The translations under genes were made by a program, and so were the position numbers. Source: Branchiibius cervicis (GTDB lineage: Bacteria > Actinomycetota > Actinomycetes > Actinomycetales > Dermatophilaceae). From it: a stretch of 64,000 nt of DNA. Positions 56,279-63,163 of this stretch are shown here, piece after piece. Numbering within the stretch: position 1 is the stretch's first letter; each line of letters starts with the position of its first letter. Location: contig NZ_JBHSWJ010000002.1 of the NCBI RefSeq assembly GCF_042661605.1, positions 1,674,001 through 1,738,000 on the forward strand, in the 5' to 3' direction. The notes below the pieces were generated by a model. It did not search any database. It saw nothing but the letters and a program-made list of their open reading frames with translations, and was not told where the DNA came from.

Positions 56279-57000
56279 GTGCGCCTCATCGCGATCGACG
56301 GACGCAGCGGCTCCGGCAAGACGGCCTATACCGCGCGGCATTTCCCCCAGGCGAACGTCATCCACATGGATGACCTGTACCCCGGGTGGGATGGCCTCAT
56401 CGAGGGAACGGTCACCCTCGCCGAGCGGGTGCTGCGGCCCCTACGTGAAGGCGAGCGAGCGGCGTACCGGCGATTCGATTGGTACACAGGTGCGTTCGCG
56501 GACGAAGTCGTCGTGGAGCCAGCCGACCTCATCGTCGTCGAGGGGGTGGGCAGTAGTGCTCCCCGGCGACCGGGTTCTTCGACGAGCGCATCTGGCTGAG
56601 TGCCGACAACGCGGTCCGTAGGGCACGTGCCCTCGCCCGCGACGGCGACACGTTCGCCCCGCACTGGGATCGGTGGGCCGCTCAGGAGGACACACTCTTC
56701 CCGGCAGACCCACCGCCGTGGACGACCCGGGTCGTCGACACCTCTCCCGATCCGCGGATCGTGGCAGATCTGTCCGCGCGGCTCCACGAGGCCGACCCGA
56801 TGGGCCTTTCGGGCGCGCCGCGCGACGAATACGACAGTGAGGCAGCGATTCTCGCCGATCAACTGCCGGGCCTGGATGAGGCGGCGGCGATCGCTAGCGT
56901 CCGGCGTTGTTTCGACCTGATGTTCTGGCCGGGAGCCGTCGCCAACCCGCAGGCCGTGGCGATCGCCGCCGACCTTGGTCGCCTCGTTGATCGGCAGTAG
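56279..57000 (+). CDS. uridine kinase-like P-loop protein with fused C-terminal domain, frameshifted as read
   Basis: About 240 residues after repair. The N-terminal kinase part has the P-loop GRSGSGKTAY, a substrate-binding HMDDLYPGWDGLIEGTVT and LIVVEGVGSSAP. The frame breaks at the C run 56561-56564. With one C added it continues PATGFFDERIWLSADNAVRR, as in uridine kinase-like actinobacterial proteins. After VVDTSPDPRIVADLSARLHE the chain runs on, with no stop, into a second module (DPMGLSGAPRDEYDSEAAIL, FDLMFWPGAVANPQAVAIAA) that resembles small DUF1871-like proteins. GTG 56279 starts a leaderless transcript. The nucleoside or other substrate is not known. Confidence 0.7.
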
Positions 57001-57068
57001 CAAGCGGTTGCGGCAGTCCCGTCGACCCGCCGCCGTGGGCGGATCGCGTCGTGGCCCCCTTGACGGGA

Positions 57069-58463
57069 TCAGCCCGGGGCCGGCTCGGCAATCACCGACT
57101 TCGGTTCGAACGAGTAACCCTCGTGGAAGGTGGTGACCTCGGTGTCCGCCGCCTGCCGACCGACCTCCTCGGCCAGCTCTCCCAGCGCCCGGAGTAGCAG
57201 CTGCGGGGCGCCGTACCGGTCGCTCACCGCGAGAGCTTGGCGATAACGGCCGACCAGTTCCTGCAGCTGCGCCACGCGCGGGTCCACGATCTCGACCGGA
57301 CCGGGGTCGCTGATCGGCGGTGGCCACTGCACTCCCGCCTGCGGCACCCGAGGCCGCCGTACCGTCTGGTCGATCCGGATCCGCGCCCGACGGGTGGCCT
57401 CGTCGATGGACTCGACGGTGGCGGTGAAGCTGGGGCCGAAGAACTGCTGGTGCTCGAACCTTGCGCCGGCGACCAGGTCGTGGGATCCGTCGGAACCGGC
57501 CATCAGGTACGAGCGATTGGCCTCGGCGCGATGGACCAGCACGGCAGATCGCGGAATCCCCGCATCCCAGCGGTCGGCCATCCGGAACTCGATGAGGTAC
57601 TCGCCGACGTCGATCGCGGCGGCGGCCGGGCCGGCGTCGTGCAGGGGGCCGAGCTCGATCTCCCGATGCGCAGGCTGCATCGGGTCGATCCGCACAACCC
57701 GCCCTTCGTTCAGCCATCCCCGCATCCGCATGTTCCAGGCATTCAGCCCTGGGCCGATCGAGCCGTAGTCGGGGTCGCTGGCGCTGTACGCGTTCGCCGT
57801 GCTCATGGTGTCCCACGGATCCTGGTAATCCTCGGTCGATGTGTCGACGCGGGAGTGATCCAATCCGTAGCCATGACCCATCTCCTGACCGAGCAGGCTC
57901 GGGACCAACGAGTGTGAGTCGCACAGCGCCGCCATACCGCCCACCCAGCCGCACAGGTCCAGCAGCTCGTAGCCGCACACGACGATGCCGGCGTAGCTGG
58001 ACAGGTCGATCTGATGAGCGGTCGCCGCGGCACGTCCGGCCGCGAGCACGCCGCCGCGATCGATCTGGCCGGGCCCGGGTGCGGAGTTCCCGACGTACGC
58101 GGCACGGTCGTAACCGATCGTGAACGGACCGACAACGACCGAGCCGCCGGTGTTCAATTTGCCGTGACTCATGTCGCGGAAGTACCGGACCATATTCATC
58201 GTTCCCGCCCCCGTCGCCGTGAACAGCTTGCGGTGGTGGGCCAACGGATCGACGCCCGGGATGTGTACCGGGCGCGGGTCGTCCTCGAACCGGACGACCA
58301 CGATCAGCCACGGTGAGGTCTGTGTCCCCAGCAGGCCGGTGAACAATCCCTGGATCACCGGGTTCGTCGCACGCGCGCGGTCGATGGTGGTCGCCGGATC
58401 CAACTCGAAGTGCTCGTGTTCCTCTGCCGGGAGCTCAGGCAGCGGTCTGTCCACGGTCGTCAC
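57069..58463 (-). CDS. M6-like metalloprotease homologue with altered zinc motif (QExxH)
   Basis: 464 residues. The N-terminal half resembles M6 (immune inhibitor A-like) peptidases: MNMVRYFRDMSHGKLNTGGS and VVVGPFTIGYDRAAYVG. The zinc motif reads LLGQEMGHGYGLDHS, that is QExxHxxGxxH in place of HExxHxxGxxH; the codon is CAG. The rest is a beta-rich domain and a helical tail (VAQLQELVGRYRQALAVSD). No signal peptide or membrane helix is seen, so export is not evident. The start is GTG 58463 after GAGGAGA; the frame is open to 58505. Loss of the first zinc histidine suggests a non-peptidase or altered-metal role. A 25-bp direct repeat lies upstream. Confidence 0.65.
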   Translation of the reverse strand: MTTVDRPLPELPAEEHEHFELDPATTIDRARATNPVIQGLFTGLLGTQTSPWLIVVVRFEDDPRPVHIPGVDPLAHHRKLFTATGAGTMNMVRYFRDMSHGKLNTGGSVVVGPFTIGYDRAAYVGNSAPGPGQIDRGGVLAAGRAAATAHQIDLSSYAGIVVCGYELLDLCGWVGGMAALCDSHSLVPSLLGQEMGHGYGLDHSRVDTSTEDYQDPWDTMSTANAYSASDPDYGSIGPGLNAWNMRMRGWLNEGRVVRIDPMQPAHREIELGPLHDAGPAAAAIDVGEYLIEFRMADRWDAGIPRSAVLVHRAEANRSYLMAGSDGSHDLVAGARFEHQQFFGPSFTATVESIDEATRRARIRIDQTVRRPRVPQAGVQWPPPISDPGPVEIVDPRVAQLQELVGRYRQALAVSDRYGAPQLLLRALGELAEEVGRQAADTEVTTFHEGYSFEPKSVIAEPAPG

Positions 58464-58573
58464 GACGTTCTCCTCAGGTGGTGGCGGAGCGATGCGCATC
58501 CGCACCAGCCAGGAGCGGTCCTTTACTGATCTTGATACCGCGCCGCAGCGGCCACCCTGGTCGACCGGCAGCG

Positions 58574-58650
58574 ACTCGTGGCGGTGTCGTCACACATCAC
58601 GGTGCTCCGATCACTAGCGGCCACCACTCGCGACGGTCTCGTCACACATC
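58574..58650. repeat. 25-bp imperfect direct repeat, 52-bp period
   Basis: Two copies, 58574-58598 and 58626-58650, match at 22 of 25 positions; the last 12 bases (TCGTCACACATC) are identical. A further 10-bp repeat, AGCGGCCACC, precedes each copy (58547-58556 and 58616-58625). The copies begin 52 bp apart, about five helical turns. They lie 111-187 bp upstream of the QExxH gene start and within the only gene-free stretch of 200 bp in the window. Confidence 0.6.
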
Positions 58651-58664
58651 GTTGCGGCGAAGGG

Positions 58665-59123
58665 TCATTCGTGAGCGGCCGGGCCGCCATGCGCCGCGAT
58701 CAAGGCCGCCAGGCGCTGAGCCTCACGCATCGCGACCGGCCCGTCGGACCGCTGGATCGCCATGACCGCCAGCTGCTCGGTGTCGGCCAGGTCCAGGACC
58801 GCCCAGGGCTGGCCGCCGCCGTACTGCACCGCCACGATCTGCGCCCAGTCCAGCCGCCGGGTGATCAGTAGGTTGCGCACCCGCAGACCCTGCTCGTCCG
58901 GCCAGGCACCGACCATCGCATAACGCAGCAAGAAGGCAGCTATGGCCACTCCCACCGCGATCAACATGACGCTGTCGAAGCCGGTCCAGCCCGCCGAACC
59001 GCCCTGCGGGACGTTGATGCCCACGATCGCGAAAACCAGCACGATCCCCAGCGCCGCGATGCTGGAGACGATCCGCGCTCGCCGCGGAAGGAACGGTGCG
59101 TAGGGATCGCTCAGATCCGGCAC
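58665..59123 (-). CDS. PH domain-containing membrane protein
   Basis: 152 residues. Two hydrophobic helices (IVSSIAALGIVLVFAIVGIN and SVMLIAVGVAIAAFLLRYAM) precede a small bacterial PH-like domain (EQGLRVRNLLITRRLDWAQI, VQYGGGQPWAVLDL). The arrangement is that of actinobacterial PH-domain proteins found directly after hisG (Mtb Rv2120c region). GTG 59123 overlaps the hisG stop by 13 bases, so it is the last gene of the rib-his operon. The function is unknown. Confidence 0.83.
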   Translation of the reverse strand: MPDLSDPYAPFLPRRARIVSSIAALGIVLVFAIVGINVPQGGSAGWTGFDSVMLIAVGVAIAAFLLRYAMVGAWPDEQGLRVRNLLITRRLDWAQIVAVQYGGGQPWAVLDLADTEQLAVMAIQRSDGPVAMREAQRLAALIAAHGGPAAHE

Positions 59124-59947
59124 GCAGCGATCTCCGTGACCAGAATGGCGCGAGCGCCGAGTTCGTACAGCTCGTCCATCACGGTGTTCGTCTGGGCCTT
59201 GGGCACCATTGCGCGCACCGCGACATAGCCCTTGTCGTGCAGCGGCGAGACCGTCGGGCTTTCCAGACCGGGCGTGAGTTCACAGGCCTTCTCGACCAGT
59301 TGGACCGCGATGTCGTAGTCCATCATCACGTAGTTGCGCGCGGTCAACACACCCTGCAACCGGCGTACGAGCACATCGACGGCCGGGTTGCGCGCACTGT
59401 TGGCCGGACGGATCAAGACGGCTTCACTGGCCAGGATCGGGTCGCCGAAGACTTCCAGGCCCGCGTTGCGCAAGGTGGTCCCGGTCTCGACCACGTCGGC
59501 GATGATGTCGGCCACGCCGAGCGTCACCGCCGACTCCACGGCGCCGTCCAACCGGACAACCGATGCCTCCACGCCCAGGCTGGCCAGGTGGTTTCGGACC
59601 AGCCCCGGGAAGCTGGTCGCGATCCGCTTACCGGCCAGTTCCTGGTCTGCGCCAACCGGAGCGGCATACCGGAAGGTGCTGGAACCGAATCCGAGCTGCA
59701 GGACCTCCGAGGCCGGTGAGCCGGAATCCAGCATCAGGTCGCGCCCGGTGATTCCGACATCGAGCGTGCCCGATCCCACGTAGACCGCGATGTCGCGCGG
59801 ACGCAGGTAGAACAGCTCGACGTTCTGCTCGGGGTCGGAGATCACCAGTTCCTTGCTGTCCCGCCGACCGCGGTAGCCGGCCTCGCGCATCATCTGCGCG
59901 GCCAACTCGGAAAGAGCGCCCTTGTTGGGCATGGCAATTCGAAGCAT
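59111..59947 (-). CDS. hisG: ATP phosphoribosyltransferase, long form
   Basis: 278 residues. First enzyme of histidine biosynthesis. MLRIAMPNKGALSELAAQMM, DIAVYVGSGTLDVGITGRDL and DIIADVVETGTTLRNAGLEV are catalytic-domain marks. The C-terminal ACT-like domain (VRAMVPKAQTNTVMDELYEL) shows it is the long, histidine-inhibited form that needs no HisZ. ATG 59947 has GAGG seven to eight bases upstream; the TTG at 59953 is less likely. Confidence 0.95.
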   Translation of the reverse strand: MLRIAMPNKGALSELAAQMMREAGYRGRRDSKELVISDPEQNVELFYLRPRDIAVYVGSGTLDVGITGRDLMLDSGSPASEVLQLGFGSSTFRYAAPVGADQELAGKRIATSFPGLVRNHLASLGVEASVVRLDGAVESAVTLGVADIIADVVETGTTLRNAGLEVFGDPILASEAVLIRPANSARNPAVDVLVRRLQGVLTARNYVMMDYDIAVQLVEKACELTPGLESPTVSPLHDKGYVAVRAMVPKAQTNTVMDELYELGARAILVTEIAACRI

Positions 59948-59956
59948 GGTCAAACC

Positions 59957-60220
59957 TCAGAGGTGGGTGTAGACGTCGGACGGCTCAATGCCGCTGGCCA
60001 ACATGAGCACCTGCAGGTGGTAGATCAGCTGGCTGATCTCCTCGGCGGTGCGCTCGCGGCCCTCGTGCTCGGCGGCCATCCAGACCTCAGCCGCCTCCTC
60101 GACGATCTTCTTGCCGATGGCATGCACGCCGGCATCGAGTTCGGCGACTGTCCCCGAACCCTCCGGTCGCTGCTGGGCCTTAGCGGCCAGCTCCACCCAC
60201 AACTGATCGAACGTCTTCAC
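59957..60220 (-). CDS. hisE: phosphoribosyl-ATP pyrophosphohydrolase
   Basis: 87 residues, normal single-function HisE. KTFDQLWVELAAKAQQRPEG, VHAIGKKIVEEAAEVWMAAE and EISQLIYHLQVLMLASG carry the acidic metal-binding helix (EExxE). The family N-terminus fixes the start at GTG 60220, which lies inside ribH (41-base overlap). A TACCCT box eight bases before it suggests its own leaderless transcript in addition to the operon one. Together with HisG it starts histidine synthesis; HisI acts next. Confidence 0.93.
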   Translation of the reverse strand: MKTFDQLWVELAAKAQQRPEGSGTVAELDAGVHAIGKKIVEEAAEVWMAAEHEGRERTAEEISQLIYHLQVLMLASGIEPSDVYTHL

Positions 60221-60665
60221 AGGAGGCAAGGGTACTGGCCGTCGCGACTGCGGCTTGCGCCGCTTCGAATCCCTTGTCCTCGATCGACCCGGGCAGACCG
60301 GCCCGATCGAGGGCTTGCTGCTCGGTGTCACAGGTCAGAACCCCGAAGCCGATGGGTACGCCGGTCTGCACGCTGACCTGCGTGATGCCCACGGTGGCCG
60401 CCTCACAGACGTACTCGAAGTGAGGGGTCCCTCCCCGGATCACGACGCCGAGAGCGACCAGCGCGTCGTACGCCGGGGCCAGGCGCGCGCACGCCACCGG
60501 CAGTTCGAAGGTGCCGGGCACCCGGATCACCTCGGCCGAACCGCCGAGCGCCCGCTGCGCTCCCGCGATCAGGCCGTCCATCACCTCGTCGTGCCAACTG
60601 GCTGCGACGATCGCCACGCGCAGGCCGCTGGCGTCCACCTCCAGGACCGGTCCGTGTCCGCTCAT
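60180..60665 (-). CDS. ribH: 6,7-dimethyl-8-ribityllumazine synthase
   Basis: 161 residues. Penultimate step of riboflavin synthesis. RVAIVAASWHDEVMDGLIAG, EVIRVPGTFELPVACARLA and GVVIRGGTPHFEYVCEAATV are the active-site strands, with GVLTCDTEQQALDRAG later. The usual end near QAAVATASTL is followed by about 14 extra residues (ASCEDVRSVVGGAGR) that overlap the hisE coding region by 41 bases. ATG 60665 overlaps the ribBA stop (ATGA). Confidence 0.95.
   Translation of the reverse strand: MSGHGPVLEVDASGLRVAIVAASWHDEVMDGLIAGAQRALGGSAEVIRVPGTFELPVACARLAPAYDALVALGVVIRGGTPHFEYVCEAATVGITQVSVQTGVPIGFGVLTCDTEQQALDRAGLPGSIEDKGFEAAQAAVATASTLASCEDVRSVVGGAGR
60229..60234 (-). promoter_or_regulatory. -10 box of an internal leaderless hisE transcript
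   Basis: TACCCT on the minus strand (60234-60229), inside the ribH coding region, ends eight bases before the hisE GTG at 60220. It would allow histidine genes to be transcribed apart from the riboflavin genes. Confidence 0.4.
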
Positions 60666-61876
60666 GATGCCCCTTCCAGAAGGTCAGGCTCGGGTGCCAG
60701 GTGGCCCATCCGCTCGAGCTTGGTGGCCAGATACCCCAGGTTGTGCACACTGGCACCGACATGCAGCGGCAGGCGTGCCGTCACGTCCACACCACCGGCC
60801 CGCAGAGCGTGCTCTTTGGCGGGATTGTTGGTCAGTAGTCGGATAGTCATCAGGCCGCGCTCGCGCAAAATGGCTGCTGCAGCATCGAATTCACGCGCGT
60901 CGATAGGCAACCCCAGCGCGGACTGTGCATCAACGGTGTCCAGGCCGGTGTCTTGCAGGCTGTAGGCCCTCAGTTTGTTCAGCAGCCCCACTCCGCGCCC
61001 CTCGTGGCCGCCGAGATAGATCACCGCTCCACCTTCTGCGGCAACAGCCTTCAGCGACGCGTCGAGCTGCGGACCGCAATCACAGCGCTGCGATCCGAAA
61101 ACGTCCCCGGTCAGGCATTCGGAGTGCACGCGCACCACGTCGCCACCGTCCCTGACCAGGGCGAGGTGTTCGGCACCAGTGACGAGGTCGAGATAACCAT
61201 GGGCGATGAAGTCGCCGTGCGCCGTGGGTAGCCGGGTGCTGGCGACGCGGCGGACCCGGTCATGCCGCTGCCGCCACGCGATCAGGTCCGCGATCGAGAT
61301 GACCAGCAGACCGGCGCGGACGGCGAGATCCTGCGCGGCGGCCAGGCGCATCATCGACCCGTCGTCGTGGACGAGTTCGACGATGGCGCCGACCGGTTCG
61401 AGCCCGGCGAGCCGGGCCAGGTCGACGGCGGCCTCGGTGTGTCCGGGCCGCTCGAGTACTCCCCCGGCACGTGCCCGCAACGGGAAGACGTGACCGGGCC
61501 GGGTCAGATCACCGGCCGCTGTCGCCGGGTCCGCCAGCACCCGCAGTGTGCGCGCCCGGTCGGCCGCGCTGATGCCGGTACTGACCTCCTCGCGGGCATC
61601 CACCGACACGGTGTACGCCGTGCCCTTGGGGTCCTGGTTGTCGCTCACCATCGGCGGCAGGGCCAAACGGTCCGCGATGTCACCGGTCATCGGAGCGCAC
61701 AGAACCCCGGAGCCGTGGCGGACCGCGAAACCGACCCAGCGCTCATCGGCCGCCGAAGCGGCCATCACCAGATCGGCCTCGTTCTCACGGTCCTCGTCGT
61801 CGACGACGACAACCGGTCGGCCGGCGGCGATTTCGCGCAGTGCGTCCTCGATGGTCGCCAGCTCGCGGGTAGCCAC
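60662..61876 (-). CDS. ribBA: bifunctional 3,4-dihydroxy-2-butanone-4-phosphate synthase / GTP cyclohydrolase II
   Basis: 404 residues. RibB domain (residues about 1-200): VVVVDDEDRENEADLVMAA with the metal-binding acids and DLTRPGHVFPLRARAGGVLE. RibA domain (about 205-404): VHSECLTGDVFGSQRCDCG with the zinc cysteines, YLGGHEGRGVGLLNKLRAY and LLTNNPAKEHALRAGGVDV. Both domains look complete. GTG 61876 has AGGTG upstream and is favoured over the open frame to 61927. It makes both precursors of riboflavin. Confidence 0.95.
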   Translation of the reverse strand: MATRELATIEDALREIAAGRPVVVVDDEDRENEADLVMAASAADERWVGFAVRHGSGVLCAPMTGDIADRLALPPMVSDNQDPKGTAYTVSVDAREEVSTGISAADRARTLRVLADPATAAGDLTRPGHVFPLRARAGGVLERPGHTEAAVDLARLAGLEPVGAIVELVHDDGSMMRLAAAQDLAVRAGLLVISIADLIAWRQRHDRVRRVASTRLPTAHGDFIAHGYLDLVTGAEHLALVRDGGDVVRVHSECLTGDVFGSQRCDCGPQLDASLKAVAAEGGAVIYLGGHEGRGVGLLNKLRAYSLQDTGLDTVDAQSALGLPIDAREFDAAAAILRERGLMTIRLLTNNPAKEHALRAGGVDVTARLPLHVGASVHNLGYLATKLERMGHLAPEPDLLEGAS

Positions 61877-61877
61877 G

Positions 61878-62588
61878 TCACACCTGCCCGGCTGGTTGGA
61901 GCACCGATTGTTCCTCCCGCGATGCACGCCACCACACGAAGAAGCCCCATACGACGAAGGCGGCGTAGACCAGGTAGAGCACAGCGGAGGGGTAGAACTT
62001 GAAGTAGATGAGTTCGGGTACCCCGACGATGTCCACGGCCAGCCACATCAGCCAGAAGTCGGTCCATCCACGGGCCATTGCGTAGGTGGCCAGCATTGAG
62101 CCGACGAAGATCCAGGCATCGGCCCACCAGTAGAACTCCGGTGGCTGCCAGTAGTCGACACCGATGGTGCGAAATACCCACTGGCACACCAGGACTCCTG
62201 CGGCCCACACCAGGATGTAGCCGAGCCGCTCTTGAGCTGTCGCCCAACGCGGTTGTACTGCGGGTGCATCGGGATCGGATGCCTGCTTCTTGTTCTGTTG
62301 CCAGCGCCACCAGCCGTAGACGGAGGTGATGATGAAGAACACCTGGCGACCGGCTTGGCCGTAAAGCTTCTCCTGGCCGTGACCGGTGAAGCCGACCGCG
62401 AAGAACACCGTGAAGAGCAACGCGTTGCCGATGATCCCCACCGGCCAGGCCCACACCTTGCGACGCATGCCGCCGATCGCCGAGGCAAGACCGAAGGCGT
62501 TACCGACGATTTCGCGCCACGTGATGGCCTGCCCCCCGATCGTCAGGTGAGCATCGAACAAGGTCAAGAAAATGTTGCTGTCCGTCAC
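61878..62588 (-). CDS. ribM: PnuC/PnuX-family vitamin transporter, probable riboflavin transporter RibM
   Basis: 236 residues with about seven membrane helices. The PnuC family is shown by VGNAFGLASAIGGMRRKVWA, PVGIIGNALLFTVFFAV, VFFIITSVYGWWRWQQNKK and the second repeat WADAWIFVGSMLATYAMARG, WLMWLAVDIVGVPELIYF. PnuC proteins usually carry nicotinamide riboside, but the PnuX/RibM branch found in actinobacterial rib operons carries riboflavin, and this gene stands between ribE and ribBA. Riboflavin is therefore the likelier substrate. GTG 62588 overlaps the ribE stop (GTGA). Confidence 0.83.
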   Translation of the reverse strand: MTDSNIFLTLFDAHLTIGGQAITWREIVGNAFGLASAIGGMRRKVWAWPVGIIGNALLFTVFFAVGFTGHGQEKLYGQAGRQVFFIITSVYGWWRWQQNKKQASDPDAPAVQPRWATAQERLGYILVWAAGVLVCQWVFRTIGVDYWQPPEFYWWADAWIFVGSMLATYAMARGWTDFWLMWLAVDIVGVPELIYFKFYPSAVLYLVYAAFVVWGFFVWWRASREEQSVLQPAGQV

Positions 62589-63163
62589 TTCATCAGCCTC
62601 TCCACGTACTTCGCCAACACGTCGACTTCGAGATTCACCAGGTCACCGATTCCTTTGCGCCCCAACGTGGTCAGTTCCAGCGTGGTCGGGATGAGCGACA
62701 CCTCGAAGAAATCGGCCCCGACGGCGCTGACCGTCAGCGAAACTCCGTCGATGGTGATCGACCCCTTCTCCACGACGTACGGCGCCAGTGGGGTGGGCAG
62801 CCCGAAACGGACCACCGTCCAGTGCGGCTGCTGGTCCCGGTGCTGGATGCGGGTCGTCCCGTCCACGTGTCCCTGCACGATGTGTCCGCCCAAGCGTCCG
62901 TCGGCCCGCATCGCCCGCTCGAGATTCACGGGTGCACCCGCCTGACCCAGGCTGGTCCGCCGCAGTGTCTCGGCCATGACGTCGACGGTGAACGTCTCGG
63001 TCGTCCAGTCGGTGACGGTCAAACACACTCCGTTCACGGCGATCGACGCGCCGTGACTCACGTCGTCCAGCACCTTGGGTCCCCGCACGGTGACCCGGGC
63101 CGCATCGCCGTCGGTGTCGATGGCCACGATCGAGCCCAGTTCTTCGACAATGCCGGTGAACAT
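62585..63163 (-). CDS. ribE: riboflavin synthase alpha chain
   Basis: 192 residues. Last step of riboflavin synthesis. Two homologous lumazine-binding halves: MFTGIVEELGSIVAID with ASIAVNGVCLTVTDW and MAETLRRTSLG, then GGHIVQGHVDGTTRIQH with GSITIDGVSLTVSAVG. ATG 63163 overlaps the ribD stop by one base (TGATG). It is called ribC in some actinobacteria. Confidence 0.95.
   Translation of the reverse strand: MFTGIVEELGSIVAIDTDGDAARVTVRGPKVLDDVSHGASIAVNGVCLTVTDWTTETFTVDVMAETLRRTSLGQAGAPVNLERAMRADGRLGGHIVQGHVDGTTRIQHRDQQPHWTVVRFGLPTPLAPYVVEKGSITIDGVSLTVSAVGADFFEVSLIPTTLELTTLGRKGIGDLVNLEVDVLAKYVERLMK

Noticed and set aside
57001..57068. Terminator between the kinase-like gene and the QExxH gene
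   Set aside because: TCCCGTC and GACGGGA could pair but the loop is about 38 bases with only a weak inner hairpin; not convincing.
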